A stretch of DNA of 64,000 nucleotides from an uncultured Rhodopila sp. (GCF_903915725.1 NZ_CAIWTY010000077.1:1-64000), one strand, 5' to 3'; shown: positions 53,300-62,528, counted from the stretch's first letter. A program made the numbers and translations. The notes: generated by a model from the sequence alone, not told the origin.

Positions 53300-55594
53300 A
53301 TGCCCGACGATATGAACGTCACAACACCGCGGACCACTTTCAAGCGCCGCGCCACGCCGAATATCATTTCGGAACCGCGATCTTCCCGCTTTGGACAGTT
53401 CGGCGATTTCGTTCTCGGCAAGGGTTTCACACTCGCCCTGACCGCGCTTGCCTTCATGGTGGGTCTGGCGACGTTCATCATCCTGGCGCGCGGCTCGCCG
53501 TTGGGGTGGAAACCGGGCGTCACCGTCGGCCTGGTGCTGGCGAACATGTCCATGCTGCTGATGCTCGGCGCGGTCCTGGCTGGACGGCTGACGCGGGTGT
53601 GGGTGGAGCGGCGGCGCGGCTCCGCCGGATCGCGTTTGCATGTGCGCCTGGTGTTCCTGTTCAGCGGCATCGCCGTCGCCCCCACCATCGTCGTCGCCTG
53701 CTTCGCCGTGGCGTTTTTCCATTTCGGCATCCAGTCCTGGTTCAACGACCCGGTGCGCGCCTCCCTGGCGGAATCGCTGCAGGTGTCGCGCGGCTACCTG
53801 GAGGAGCATCGCAACAATATCCGCTCCGTCGCGCTGGAGATGGCCAACGACCTGGCCCGCGCCGGGCGTTTTCTATCAGCGGATCCGACGGTGTTCGCGG
53901 AGGTGCTGGAGACTCAAACCACGCTGCGCGGCCTGACCGAGGCGGTGATCTTCGAGCCGACGACCGGGCAGGTGCTGGCCGCGGCCGGCATCTTCGTCGG
54001 CATGGGGGTCGAGGCGCCGCCGCAGGACGCCATCCAGCAGGCGCTGCGCGGCGACGTCGCGGTGCTGAATGCCGGCGACAGCACGCGGGTCAAGGCGGTG
54101 GTGCGGCTGGAATCGACTCCGCCGCTGATCCTGCTGATTGGCCGCCCGATCGATCCGGCGATTTTGGGGTATATGCAAAGGACCGAGCAGGCGGTCGCGG
54201 AATACCAGCGGCTCGACCAGAACCGGTCCTGGCTGCAGATCGCCTTCGCCTGGATCTTCGCCATCGTTGCACTGCTGGTGCTGCTGGCGGCCGGGCTTAT
54301 CGGCCTGATCATGGCCAACCAGATCGCCCGCCCCGTCGGCATGCTGATCAACGCCGCCGAACGCGTGCGCTCCGGCGACCTTGCCGTCCGGGTGGAGGAG
54401 GCCGCCACCGGCGACGAACTGGCCGGGCTGTCGCGGGCGTTCAACCGCATGACCGGCCAGCTTGCCGCCCAGCGCACCGAACTGATGGATGCCTACAGCC
54501 AGATCGACGAACGCCGCCGCTTCACCGAGACGGTGCTGTCGGGTGTTTCGGCGGGCGTCATCGGGCTGGATCAGCAGGGCCGCGTCGAACTGCCGAACCG
54601 CGCCGCAGATGAGTTGCTCGGGCTCGACCTTTTAGCCGCCATCGGCCATCCGCTGGCGGAAATTGTCCCTGAATTCGCGCCGCTGTTCAACGAGGCCGCG
54701 GCCTCGCCGGACAAGGCGCGGACGGCGGAGATCCAGACCGGGCCGCTCAACCACCGCCGCATCCTGCTGGTGCGCATCGGTGCGGAACTGTCCGGCGGCC
54801 GCACGGATGGCTTCGTCGTCACCTTCGACGACATCACCGAACTGCAATCGGCGCAGCGCAAGGCCGCCTGGGCCGACGTCGCCCGCCGCATCGCGCACGA
54901 GATCAAGAACCCGCTGACCCCGATCCAGCTCTCGGCGGAGCGGCTGAAGCGGCGCTTCGCCAAGGAAATCCAGTCCGATCCGGAGACGTTCGCGCAGTGC
55001 GCCGACACGATCATCAAGCATGTCGGCGATATCGGCCGGATGGTGGACGAATTCTCCGCCTTCGCCCGCATGCCGCATCCGGTGATCAAGCCGGAGGACG
55101 TGGGACGGGTCGCGCGCGAGGCGCTGGTGCTGCAAAAGACCGCGTGGCCGGGCATCCAATGGATGACGAACATCCCCGAGCGCGGCCCGGTCGTGCCCTG
55201 CGACAAGCGCATGCTGCGGCAGGCGCTGACCAACCTGTTGCAGAACGCAGCAGATGCGGTGGCCATGCGCGATGGCGCCTCGCACATAGCGCTGACAGTA
55301 GAAGACCTTGATGATGAGGTGCGGATTTCGGTGGCCGACGATGGAGTCGGCCTGCCCGAGGAAGACCGTGCCCGGCTGACCGAGCCCTATGTGACTCATA
55401 AGCCGAAGGGAACCGGATTGGGATTGGCGATCGTGAAAAAGATCATGGAAGACCACGGCGGCGCGGTGAACCTGGCCGATGCGCCTGAGGGACCGGGCGC
55501 CGTGGCGAGCCTTATTTTGCCGCGGACCCCGGCCATGGCCGCCCCGGAAACAACGGCGAATGCCGAGCTGAAGCAGGTGCCCCATGGCGCATGA
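53300..55594 (+). CDS. ntrY: Sensor kinase NtrY
   Basis: The 764-residue membrane kinase begins with several hydrophobic segments: FTLALTALAFMVGLATFIIL, TVGLVLANMSMLLMLGAVLA and LHVRLVFLFSGIAVAPTIVV. A periplasmic part and another helix (FAWIFAIVALLVLLAAGLIG) lead to a HAMP domain (NQIARPVGMLINAAERVRSG). A PAS domain and the phospho-His region VARRIAHEIKNPLTPIQLS follow, with the ATPase domain at the end (VADDGVGLPEED; GTGLGLAIVKKIMEDHGG). ntrX overlaps its 3' end by 11 bases. Confidence 0.95.
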   Translation: MPDDMNVTTPRTTFKRRATPNIISEPRSSRFGQFGDFVLGKGFTLALTALAFMVGLATFIILARGSPLGWKPGVTVGLVLANMSMLLMLGAVLAGRLTRVWVERRRGSAGSRLHVRLVFLFSGIAVAPTIVVACFAVAFFHFGIQSWFNDPVRASLAESLQVSRGYLEEHRNNIRSVALEMANDLARAGRFLSADPTVFAEVLETQTTLRGLTEAVIFEPTTGQVLAAAGIFVGMGVEAPPQDAIQQALRGDVAVLNAGDSTRVKAVVRLESTPPLILLIGRPIDPAILGYMQRTEQAVAEYQRLDQNRSWLQIAFAWIFAIVALLVLLAAGLIGLIMANQIARPVGMLINAAERVRSGDLAVRVEEAATGDELAGLSRAFNRMTGQLAAQRTELMDAYSQIDERRRFTETVLSGVSAGVIGLDQQGRVELPNRAADELLGLDLLAAIGHPLAEIVPEFAPLFNEAAASPDKARTAEIQTGPLNHRRILLVRIGAELSGGRTDGFVVTFDDITELQSAQRKAAWADVARRIAHEIKNPLTPIQLSAERLKRRFAKEIQSDPETFAQCADTIIKHVGDIGRMVDEFSAFARMPHPVIKPEDVGRVAREALVLQKTAWPGIQWMTNIPERGPVVPCDKRMLRQALTNLLQNAADAVAMRDGASHIALTVEDLDDEVRISVADDGVGLPEEDRARLTEPYVTHKPKGTGLGLAIVKKIMEDHGGAVNLADAPEGPGAVASLILPRTPAMAAPETTANAELKQVPHGA

Positions 55595-56981
55595 CATTCT
55601 GATCATCGACGACGAACCGGACATCCGCCTGCTGATCGAGGGGATCCTGCGCGACGAAGGCTACGACACGCGCGGCGCCGGCGATGCCGAGTCGGCGATC
55701 GCGTCGTTCCGCAACCGGCGGCCCTCGCTGGTGGTGCTGGACGTGTGGCTGCAGGGCAGCCGCATGGACGGGCTTGGCATCCTGGAGGCGTTCCAGTCGG
55801 AGGAACCGGCAGTGCCGGTGGTGATGATCTCCGGCCACGGCACGATCGAGATGGCCGTCGGTGCGATCCAGCAGGGCGCCTACGACTTCATCGAAAAGCC
55901 GTTCCAGTCCGATCGCCTGCTGCTGGTGGTGCGCCGCGCCCTGGAAGCCGCCGCGCTGGAGCGGGAGAACGCCGAACTGCGGCTGCGCGCCGGGCCGGAA
56001 GCGACGCTGACGGGGGACTCGTCGCTGATCGCCCAGGTGCGGTCCCAGGTGGAGCGGGTGGCGCCGACAGGGTCGCGGGTGATGATCTCCGGTCCCGCCG
56101 GGTCGGGCAAGGAGGTCGTGGCACGGATGATCCACACGCGGTCGCGCCGCAACACCGGGCCGTTCGTGGTGATGAACTGCGCCACGCTCAACCCCGGCCG
56201 GTTCGAGGAGGAATTGTTCGGGCTGGAGGCCGGCAGCGACCCGCAAACTCATCCGCGCCGCGCCGGTGTGCTGGAGCGGGCGCATGGCGGCACACTGTTG
56301 CTCGACGAGGTCTCCGACATGCCGCTGGAGACGCAGGGCAAGATCGTGCGGGCGTTGCAGGACCAGACCTTCGAGCGGCTGGGCGGGTCGTCCCGGGTGA
56401 AGGTGGACGTGCGGGTGCTGTCCACCACCAACCGGGACTTGCAGGCGGAGATCGCGGCAGGCCGATTCCGGGAAGATCTGTACTACCGCCTGGCGGTGGT
56501 GCCGGTGAAGATTCCGGCGCTGCGTGAGCGGCGGGAGGACGTGCCCAGCCTGGCGCTGCATTTCATCAATCGCTCGGCCGAAAGTTCGGGGATACCGGTG
56601 CGGGCGCTGTCGGCGGACACGCTGGCGGCTCTCCAAGCCTACGACTGGCCGGGCAATGTGCGGCAGTTGCGCAACCTGATGGACTGGCTGCTGATCATGG
56701 CGCCCGGCCAGGCCGGAGACCCGATTCGCGCCGACATGCTGCCGCCCGAGATCGGCTCACGCGCGCCGGCACTGCTGAATATCGACCCGACGGCCGACAT
56801 CATGTCGCTGCCGTTGCGCGAGGCGCGGGATCTGTTCGAGACGCAATACCTGCATGCGCAGTTGCTGCGGTTCGGCGGAAACATCTCCCGGACGGCGCAG
56901 TTCGTCGGGATGGAGCGGTCGGCGCTGCACCGCAAGCTGAAGCAGTTGGGGGTCAATTCGGATGAGCGCGTCGGGGGGTAG
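55584..56981 (+). CDS. ntrX: Response regulator NtrX
   Basis: The 465-residue regulator has a receiver domain with D53 (SLVVLDVWLQGSRMDGLGI). The AAA+ domain has Walker A ISGPAGSGKEVVAR and AHGGTLLLDEVSDMPL. The C-terminal Fis-like HTH is NISRTAQFVGMERSALHRKL. Where NtrC has GAFTGA, NtrX reads LFGLEAGSDPQTHPRRAG, with no such motif, so classic sigma-54 activation is unlikely. It probably acts as a DNA-binding regulator paired with NtrY. The ATG lies inside the 3' end of ntrY. Confidence 0.94.
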   Translation: MAHDILIIDDEPDIRLLIEGILRDEGYDTRGAGDAESAIASFRNRRPSLVVLDVWLQGSRMDGLGILEAFQSEEPAVPVVMISGHGTIEMAVGAIQQGAYDFIEKPFQSDRLLLVVRRALEAAALERENAELRLRAGPEATLTGDSSLIAQVRSQVERVAPTGSRVMISGPAGSGKEVVARMIHTRSRRNTGPFVVMNCATLNPGRFEEELFGLEAGSDPQTHPRRAGVLERAHGGTLLLDEVSDMPLETQGKIVRALQDQTFERLGGSSRVKVDVRVLSTTNRDLQAEIAAGRFREDLYYRLAVVPVKIPALRERREDVPSLALHFINRSAESSGIPVRALSADTLAALQAYDWPGNVRQLRNLMDWLLIMAPGQAGDPIRADMLPPEIGSRAPALLNIDPTADIMSLPLREARDLFETQYLHAQLLRFGGNISRTAQFVGMERSALHRKLKQLGVNSDERVGG

Positions 56982-57087
56982 AGCGACGCTCAGCCGCCGG
57001 TGAGTTTGAGGCACGGGTACGGTCGCCGTAATGGCGGGCGCAGGCCTCAGGGGCATTATTTCCACCGCGGCGGCTGCGTTTTTCCCT

Positions 57088-57167
57088 GTCATGGCGCGCA
57101 CAGGCGCGCCATCCACGCCTTGCGTGCCGGTTTGCGCAAAGGCGCGGATGACCTTCACCGGCATGAC
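57088..57167. repeat. Dispersed palindromic repeat, diverged copy
   Basis: Outer ends GTCATGGCGCG and CGGCATGAC and the inner core CCATCCACGCCTTGCG identify this as a member of the family. The right arm is decayed. It lies downstream of ntrX, before the HicB relic. Confidence 0.6.
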
Positions 57168-57193
57168 AAGGCGGCACGGAGTCGGTCTGACGC

Positions 57194-57370
57194 GATCCAG
57201 CTTATCCCGCCCTTCTTCGCAAAGAACCCGCGAGCGATTTCAGTGTCGATTTTCCGGATTTCCCGGGCTGCGTGACGGCCGGCAAAACCCGCGAGGAAGC
57301 AAGGCTCATGGCGGCCGAAGCACTTGCGCTGCATGTCGGGGGAATCTTGGAGGATCATGAGCCGACATAA
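57194..57370 (+). pseudogene. HicB-family antitoxin remnant
   Basis: A 58-codon open segment reads AYPALLRKEPASDFSVDFPD, then FPGCVTAGKTREEARLMAAE, then ALALHVGGILEDHEPT and a stop. This is the partially degraded RNase H-like fold of HicB antitoxins (DFGVxFPDxPGCxTxGxTxEEAxxxAxEAL). No ATG, GTG or TTG is placed at the expected N-terminus, the C-terminal DNA-binding part is absent, and no HicA toxin is recognisable upstream. It is a relic next to a dispersed repeat and the NRPS fragment. Confidence 0.6.
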
Positions 57371-57638
57371 TGCTGAACTAAACGTAATCCAAACAATTGT
57401 TGACATAGATCGATTGTCCGGTCATTTGCCGCCTACTGGCCGGTCTGTCGCACCGGACCCGGAAGCGGCGGCCAGATGGCAGATGGAGACGGCAATCGAA
57501 TTTTCGCTGTTCAGCTGTGCGTTGCTGCGTCCTGGCCCGGATTGGCACATCGGGTGCCGGGCATGTCATCACACCATCATCATTGATGCCAAAGACCAGC
57601 CGGATACCGTCCGGCCTGGTGCGGTCGCCGCAGCCTGA
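57357..57638 (+). pseudogene. NRPS condensation-domain fragment
   Basis: A 93-codon frame from the ATG at 57357 contains VAPDPEAAARWQMETAIEFS, then LFSCALLRPGPDWHI and CHHTIIIDA. This follows the NRPS condensation-domain pattern leading to the HHxxxDG active-site motif, but four residues lie between HH and D, and A replaces G, so it would be inactive. The stop overlaps the ATG of the PCP-TE gene (TGATG). The rest of the C domain and nearly all of an A domain are missing. Best read as the fused remains of a deleted NRPS. Confidence 0.5.
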
Positions 57639-58807
57639 TGTCGCGGCCGATCTGGTGCCGGGCCGGGCTGTGGCTGTTGCCGTTGACGCCCAATCGCAAG
57701 TCTGACCGTGTCGCGCCGCCGGCGGTGCTTCGCCAAAGCGTAACTTCTAACCCGGCCTCGACGCCCATCGAAGCGGAAGTGGCCGCGATCTGGCGCGACG
57801 TGCTGAAGCACGACTGTATTCCCGCCGACACCGGCTTTTTCCGGCTCGGCGGCGATTCCATCCTCGAGATCGGCATGTTCGTGCTGATCGAGCAAAAGTT
57901 TCGCGTCAGCGTCAGGCCCGAGTTTCAAAGCGGTGACATTACCGTGGCCGGGCTCGCTGCGCACATCGCGGCCCTGCTCGCCGCCGGCGCGAGGCCGGTG
58001 CAGCCGCCCGGCACGTTGCGGCCGTTTTTTTGTGTGCCCGGTATCGGCGGCGACACGCTGCACCTGGCCGCCCTTGCCCGGCATTTGGATCCCCGGCATC
58101 CACTCGCCGCTTTGCGCCATCAAGCCATGCCGGAGGCTGGACGCCCCGATCACGTAGAGGCCATCGCGGCCCGTCTCGTCGCCGAGTTGCTGGAGCAACA
58201 GCCGGAAGGGCCGTTCCTGCTTGGCGGCTATTCCGCAGGAGCGACGATCGCGTTCGAGATGGCACAGCAATTGACCGCTCTGGGTCATGCTATCGCGCTG
58301 CTCGTGCTGATAGATGCGCGGCGGCCGGGCTGGCGACTGAGGATTTCCGGTCTGGCGGCCATCTCGCTCAACTTCGCCAGGAACCTGGGTCCATGGGTCC
58401 GGGAGGATCTGGCGCGTTCCAGCGCGCGTCAGGTGCTCCGGGACACGCAGCGAAAGCTTCGCCGCCTTGTGGGCGCCGGTTCGTCGGTCGAGAATGTGGT
58501 CGAGCTATCGCGTTATCCTGCGGAGATGCAGGTCGCGATGCAAAATACTTACGACGCCCTCAGGCTCTATCGGGCACAGCCCTGGAGCGGCCGCGTGACG
58601 CTGCTTCGGGCGCGGGCTCAGCCTGTGCTGCGGCTGTACGAAGACCCCTCGCTGGGGTGGGGGGCCGTAGCGCGCGGCGGGATCGACCTGCATTGTGTGC
58701 CCGGCAACCACAAAACCGCAATGGAGGAACCGCACGTGAGGTCGCTGGCAGCCGCGCTGAATAGCTGTATCGCGCGCGTGTCGGAACAGGCCGCGCGGAC
58801 GTCGTGA
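57638..58807 (+). CDS. NRPS tail: carrier protein plus thioesterase
   Basis: The 389-residue product begins with the last motif of an adenylation domain (LLPLTPNRKSDRVA, compare the usual PxTxNGKxDR). A peptidyl-carrier domain follows, with the phosphopantetheine Ser S74 in FFRLGGDSILEIGM. A type I thioesterase has the nucleophile S199 in LLGGYSAGATIAFE, an Asp region VLIDARRPG and the His region CVPGNHKTAMEEPHVRSLAA. The first codons are leftover A-domain sequence, and the preceding frame shows a frameshifted LVPGRAVAVAV. PCP and TE look intact and could still make protein; alone they would not form a peptide. Confidence 0.7.
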   Translation: MSRPIWCRAGLWLLPLTPNRKSDRVAPPAVLRQSVTSNPASTPIEAEVAAIWRDVLKHDCIPADTGFFRLGGDSILEIGMFVLIEQKFRVSVRPEFQSGDITVAGLAAHIAALLAAGARPVQPPGTLRPFFCVPGIGGDTLHLAALARHLDPRHPLAALRHQAMPEAGRPDHVEAIAARLVAELLEQQPEGPFLLGGYSAGATIAFEMAQQLTALGHAIALLVLIDARRPGWRLRISGLAAISLNFARNLGPWVREDLARSSARQVLRDTQRKLRRLVGAGSSVENVVELSRYPAEMQVAMQNTYDALRLYRAQPWSGRVTLLRARAQPVLRLYEDPSLGWGAVARGGIDLHCVPGNHKTAMEEPHVRSLAAALNSCIARVSEQAARTS

Positions 58808-58951
58808 TGGCCCCGAATAAGACGTGCTCATCAGCGCGCACTGATATGACCGCCTGCTGCCGAAGCGACGACTGCCGAGGCCCGGGGACTGTTCAGTTCA
58901 GGTGACGGACATGATTTCCGGTCACGGTGCGGTGGCAGCAAGCCCCATCAT

Positions 58952-59620
58952 TCAGTTTGCCGGCGCCTTCTCGTAATCCTCCACCAACCAACCCTCCGGC
59001 TCCGCCGCAGCCTCGTGGTACCAGTCCGCGACCAACGGATGTGCCCGCACCGCCGCGCAATACGTTGCCGTCTCCGCGGACCCATGCACCCCCCAGCCCA
59101 GGAACCGGGCCACCACCGGGGCGAACATCGCATCCGCCGCACCGAACACCGCGCCGAACAGGAACGGCCCCCCTGCCCCGAACCGCGCCCGCGTCTCCGC
59201 CCACAGCGCCTCGATCCGGGCGATATCCCGCAACGCCCCCGGCGTGCGCCCGAGTCCGGAGAAATCGCGCCCCAAATTCATCCACATCGCGGAACGCAGC
59301 TCCCGAAACCCGGCATGCATCTCCGCCGAGATCGACCGCGCATGCGCCCGGGCGACACGATCCGCCGGCCACAGCCCGGGCCGAAGCTCGGCGCAGTAAT
59401 CGCAGATCGCCAGCGACTCCCACACCCTGGCACCGTTATGCTCAAGAAACGGCACCAGCCCGTTCGGCGACACCGCGGTGATCGCCGCGGTCGGCCCCGG
59501 GCGCTCGAACGGAATCACCCTGATCTCCACATCGAGTTCGGCCAGCCGGACCGCCAGCCAGCCGCGCATCGACCACGATGAATACCGTTTGTTGCCGATG
59601 TAGAGCACGCCCTCAGTCAT
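58952..59620 (-). CDS. Glutathione S-transferase family protein
   Basis: The 222-residue protein begins MTEGVLYIGNKRYSSWSMRG, the YfcF/maleylacetoacetate-isomerase-like GST start with catalytic Ser in SSWSMR. The thioredoxin fold includes SPNGLVPFLEHNGARVWESL (the SNAIL-like glutathione loop, with ESLAICDY). The C-terminal helical domain has FGAVFGAADAMFAPVVARF. Its ATG overlaps the end of the uronate-dehydrogenase-like gene by 8 bases, so the two are co-expressed. Substrate unknown. Confidence 0.88.
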   Translation of the reverse strand: MTEGVLYIGNKRYSSWSMRGWLAVRLAELDVEIRVIPFERPGPTAAITAVSPNGLVPFLEHNGARVWESLAICDYCAELRPGLWPADRVARAHARSISAEMHAGFRELRSAMWMNLGRDFSGLGRTPGALRDIARIEALWAETRARFGAGGPFLFGAVFGAADAMFAPVVARFLGWGVHGSAETATYCAAVRAHPLVADWYHEAAAEPEGWLVEDYEKAPAN

Positions 59621-60455
59621 CTTGCTCTCCAAACAGGCCCGCCGGCGCCGGCTCGGCCCGCGAATACTCCGCCGAGCAATAGCCGCCGCCCATATACCGT
59701 TCCTCCACCGGATCGCCGCTGACCACGCCCGCCAACTGAGCGGTAAATCCGTCCGCGCTATCGACCGGCTCCCAGCCCAAGGCCTGCCGCGCATCGTCGC
59801 GCCACCACGTCATCCCCGCATTCTTCGATGCGCCCCACAGCACCGAGCAGCCGACGGACTTCGCCAGCACGCTGCGCTCCATCATCCGGGCGAAATCCCC
59901 GTACGACAGCCAGGACGCCAGCATCCGCGCATTCACCGGTTCCGGCGTGGCGGAGCCGATGCGCACGAACACGCTCTCCACCCCGTGCTTGAACCAGTAC
60001 AGCCGCCCCATCAGCTCGCCATACGCCTTCGACAGCCCGTAATACGTGTCCGGCAGGAACTGCGTGTCGGCGCCGATGCTTTCCGCCCGCTCATGAAAAC
60101 CGATCGAATGGTTCGACGAAGCAAACACCACGCGCGCCTTCTCGCGCCGCGCCGCCTCGTAGATATGGTACACGCCGCGGATGTTCGGGCCGATGACCGT
60201 CTCGAACGGCTGGTCGGTCGAGGCGCCGCCGAGGTGCAGGATCGCCCCGCAGCCCTCCGCCAGCCGCAGGACAGCCACCCCATCCTCCAGATCGACCCGG
60301 GTAAACGCCGCACCCGGCGGCAGCGCCTCGGGGAACGGCGCAATGTCGGTCAGCACCAGCTTCCACCCCAATCCGCCGAGGTGGCGCACCAGCACCCGGC
60401 CCAGCGCGCCGGAGGCCCCGGTCAGAAGAACCGGTTTGGCAGGCGTCTCAGTCAT
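59613..60455 (-). CDS. NAD-dependent epimerase/dehydratase, uronate-dehydrogenase-like
   Basis: The 280-residue extended-SDR protein has the NAD motif LLTGASGALGRVLVRHLG, the catalytic YYGLSKAYGE and the segment AILHLGGASTDQPFE. RVVFASSNHSIGFHER is especially like bacterial uronate dehydrogenase (Udh), which oxidises galacturonate or glucuronate to the aldarolactone. ATPEPVNARMLASWLS also fits Udh. Length and motifs support the call, but other sugar epimerases cannot be excluded. It overlaps the GST gene and is divergent from the amidase, 32 bases apart. Confidence 0.8.
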   Translation of the reverse strand: MTETPAKPVLLTGASGALGRVLVRHLGGLGWKLVLTDIAPFPEALPPGAAFTRVDLEDGVAVLRLAEGCGAILHLGGASTDQPFETVIGPNIRGVYHIYEAARREKARVVFASSNHSIGFHERAESIGADTQFLPDTYYGLSKAYGELMGRLYWFKHGVESVFVRIGSATPEPVNARMLASWLSYGDFARMMERSVLAKSVGCSVLWGASKNAGMTWWRDDARQALGWEPVDSADGFTAQLAGVVSGDPVEERYMGGGYCSAEYSRAEPAPAGLFGEQDD

Positions 60456-60487
60456 GGCATGCTCCTTTCGCTCGCACGGGAGGCATC

Positions 60488-61831
60488 ATGCGCAGGATTG
60501 ACGAACTCGCCCAGGCCCTGGCCGAAGGAACCACCACCAGCCGGGACCTGATCGAAGAGTCCCTGGCGCGAATCGCAGATCCGGATGGCGAGGGTGCGAG
60601 GGCGTTCATCAAGGTTCATGCGCAGCAGGCCCGCGGCATGGCCGATGCCGCCGACAGCCTGCGCAAGATCAATCGCGCGCCGGGGCCGTATGCCGGGATT
60701 CCGATCGCGCTGAAAGACCTGTTCGATATCGCCGGCGAACCGACTTCCGCGGGTTCGGCTGTCCTGGCGGACGCGCCGGCAGCCGCGGCGCACGCCCCGG
60801 TCGTCGCGCGGATGCTGGCCGCCGGCTTCATCCCCATCGGGCGCGCCAACATGACCGAGTTCGCCTTCTCCGGCCTCGGCATCAACCCGCATTACGGCAC
60901 GCCGGCGAGCCCGTGGGACCGCAAATCTCAACGCATACCCGGCGGCAGTTCGTCAGGCACCGCCGTCGCGGTCGCGGATGGCATGGCGGCGGCCGGGCTG
61001 GGGACGGATACCGGAGGCTCCTGCCGCATCCCGGCGGCCTTCTGCGGCATCGTGGGGTACAAGCCGACGGCACGGCGCATCCCGATTGCCGGCGTGCTCC
61101 CGCTCGCTCCGTCGCTCGATTCCGTCGGCCCGCTGGCCCCGAGCGTCGCCTGCTGCGCCACGATCGACGCCATCGTGGCGGGCGAGGCCCCGCGTGCACC
61201 CGTCGCGGCCCGCCTGAACGGCCTGCGTCTGGCGGTGCCGGACAGCCTGGTGCTGGAGGGCATGGACGACGTCGTCGCCGCCGCGTTCGAACAGGCGCTG
61301 TCGGTCCTGTCTGCGGCCGGTGCGCGGATCGAAAAGGCCCGCTTCGCGCCGTTCGACGAATTGCCGGAGTTGAACGCCAAGGGCGGGTTCGCCGCATCCG
61401 AGGCCTATGCCTGGCACCGCTCGCTGCTGGCGTCGAAAGGCAGCTTGTATGACCCGCGAATCCGCCTCCGCATCGCGCGCGGCGAGTCGATCAGCGCAGC
61501 CGACTATCTGGATCTCGTGGCCGCCCGCACCCGGCTGATCGCCGCGTTCGACCGCGCCACCGCGCCCTATGATTGCGTGGTGATGCCGACGGTCCCGGTC
61601 GTAGCACCTCCCATCGCCACGCTGGACGACGAGCGGCGATACAACAGCGTGAATATGCTGATCCTGCGCAACACCGCACTCGGCAACTTTTTTGATCGTT
61701 GCGCGATCTCGGTGCCCTGCCACCGCCGGGGCGAAGCGCCCGTAGGCCTGATGCTGATGGGCGAGACCATGGGGGATGCGAGGTTGTTCGGCATCGCCGC
61801 GAGCGTGGCGGCTGCGTTCGATCGGGGATAG
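60488..61831 (+). CDS. Amidase signature family hydrolase
   Basis: The 447-residue enzyme has the amidase-signature triad context: Lys in GIPIALKDLFDIAG, cis-Ser in RIPGGSSSGTAVAVADGMA and the nucleophile Ser in GTDTGGSCRIPAAFCGIVGY. It ends with CAISVPCHRRGEAPVGLMLM, usual for the family. GGGAGG lies just upstream of the ATG. It is not gatA: no gatB or gatC neighbour. It hydrolyses an amide; the substrate is not predictable. Confidence 0.9.
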   Translation: MRRIDELAQALAEGTTTSRDLIEESLARIADPDGEGARAFIKVHAQQARGMADAADSLRKINRAPGPYAGIPIALKDLFDIAGEPTSAGSAVLADAPAAAAHAPVVARMLAAGFIPIGRANMTEFAFSGLGINPHYGTPASPWDRKSQRIPGGSSSGTAVAVADGMAAAGLGTDTGGSCRIPAAFCGIVGYKPTARRIPIAGVLPLAPSLDSVGPLAPSVACCATIDAIVAGEAPRAPVAARLNGLRLAVPDSLVLEGMDDVVAAAFEQALSVLSAAGARIEKARFAPFDELPELNAKGGFAASEAYAWHRSLLASKGSLYDPRIRLRIARGESISAADYLDLVAARTRLIAAFDRATAPYDCVVMPTVPVVAPPIATLDDERRYNSVNMLILRNTALGNFFDRCAISVPCHRRGEAPVGLMLMGETMGDARLFGIAASVAAAFDRG

Positions 61832-61962
61832 GCGGGTCCGATGCGGATCCGATTCGCGTCGGCGGGACGTAAATTACACCTGTCAGCTTATACTATGACG
61901 TAGAGTTTCGGGTTCCCGCAGCCCGGTTCAAAGCGACCGGCCATGAAGAGCGAGACCAACCC

Positions 61963-62516
61963 ATGACCGGCATCCATATCCTGCCGGACCGAGCTTCGGT
62001 GAGCGAGGCGAACCATGAAAAGCCTTACAAGAAGCCGGCGCGGGTGCATAATGATGGTTCGCGGCCGATACGGCTGATCATCTCCGGCAGCATCATGGCC
62101 GATGGCGACCGCCGGCTTGTCGATCTGAACGAGGCAAGCGGTGAACCGGCCGAACGTCGCCGGCGATCCCACGCGCGTTGCGCAGCTGCAATCGTTTTTC
62201 ATCGGCGATATCAAGCGCGTTTCGCTTTGTACACGCTGTCGGGCCTGTCCGCCTATGTCGACAAGCCCGATGCCGGCGAAGACATTCTCGACGCGCTGAT
62301 CGAGGAATTCCTGCCGGAATTCGGCGCCCGGGGCATCCTGGTCTACGGCTATGTCGGATGCTCCTTCGGCAGCGTGCATCGCGAGATCCAGGCCGAGTAT
62401 TTCCCCACCGCCAGGGCGTTCCCGGTATCTTCCTGGAGGGATCGTTTCAGGTCGGACCGGCCAGCGGCCAGATCCTGACCCCGGTGCGGGCGTTCATCGA
62501 AATGCTGACGAGATAA
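61963..62516 (+). pseudogene. Frameshifted hypothetical gene
   Basis: The region carries coding-like sequence split over frames. One frame has VAQLQSFFIGDIKRVSLCT; a second continues LYTLSGLSAYVDKPDAGEDI, then DALIEEFLPEFGARGILVYG and GSVHREIQAEYFPTARAFP. A third finishes GIFLEGSFQVGPASGQILTP and VRAFIEMLTR to a stop. Together they read as one protein of roughly 120 residues with two frameshifts (near 62220 and 62425). An apparent 171-codon frame from 61963 spans only the middle part. Family not recognised. A sequencing error cannot be excluded. Confidence 0.45.
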
Positions 62517-62528
62517 CATGCTGCCCGG

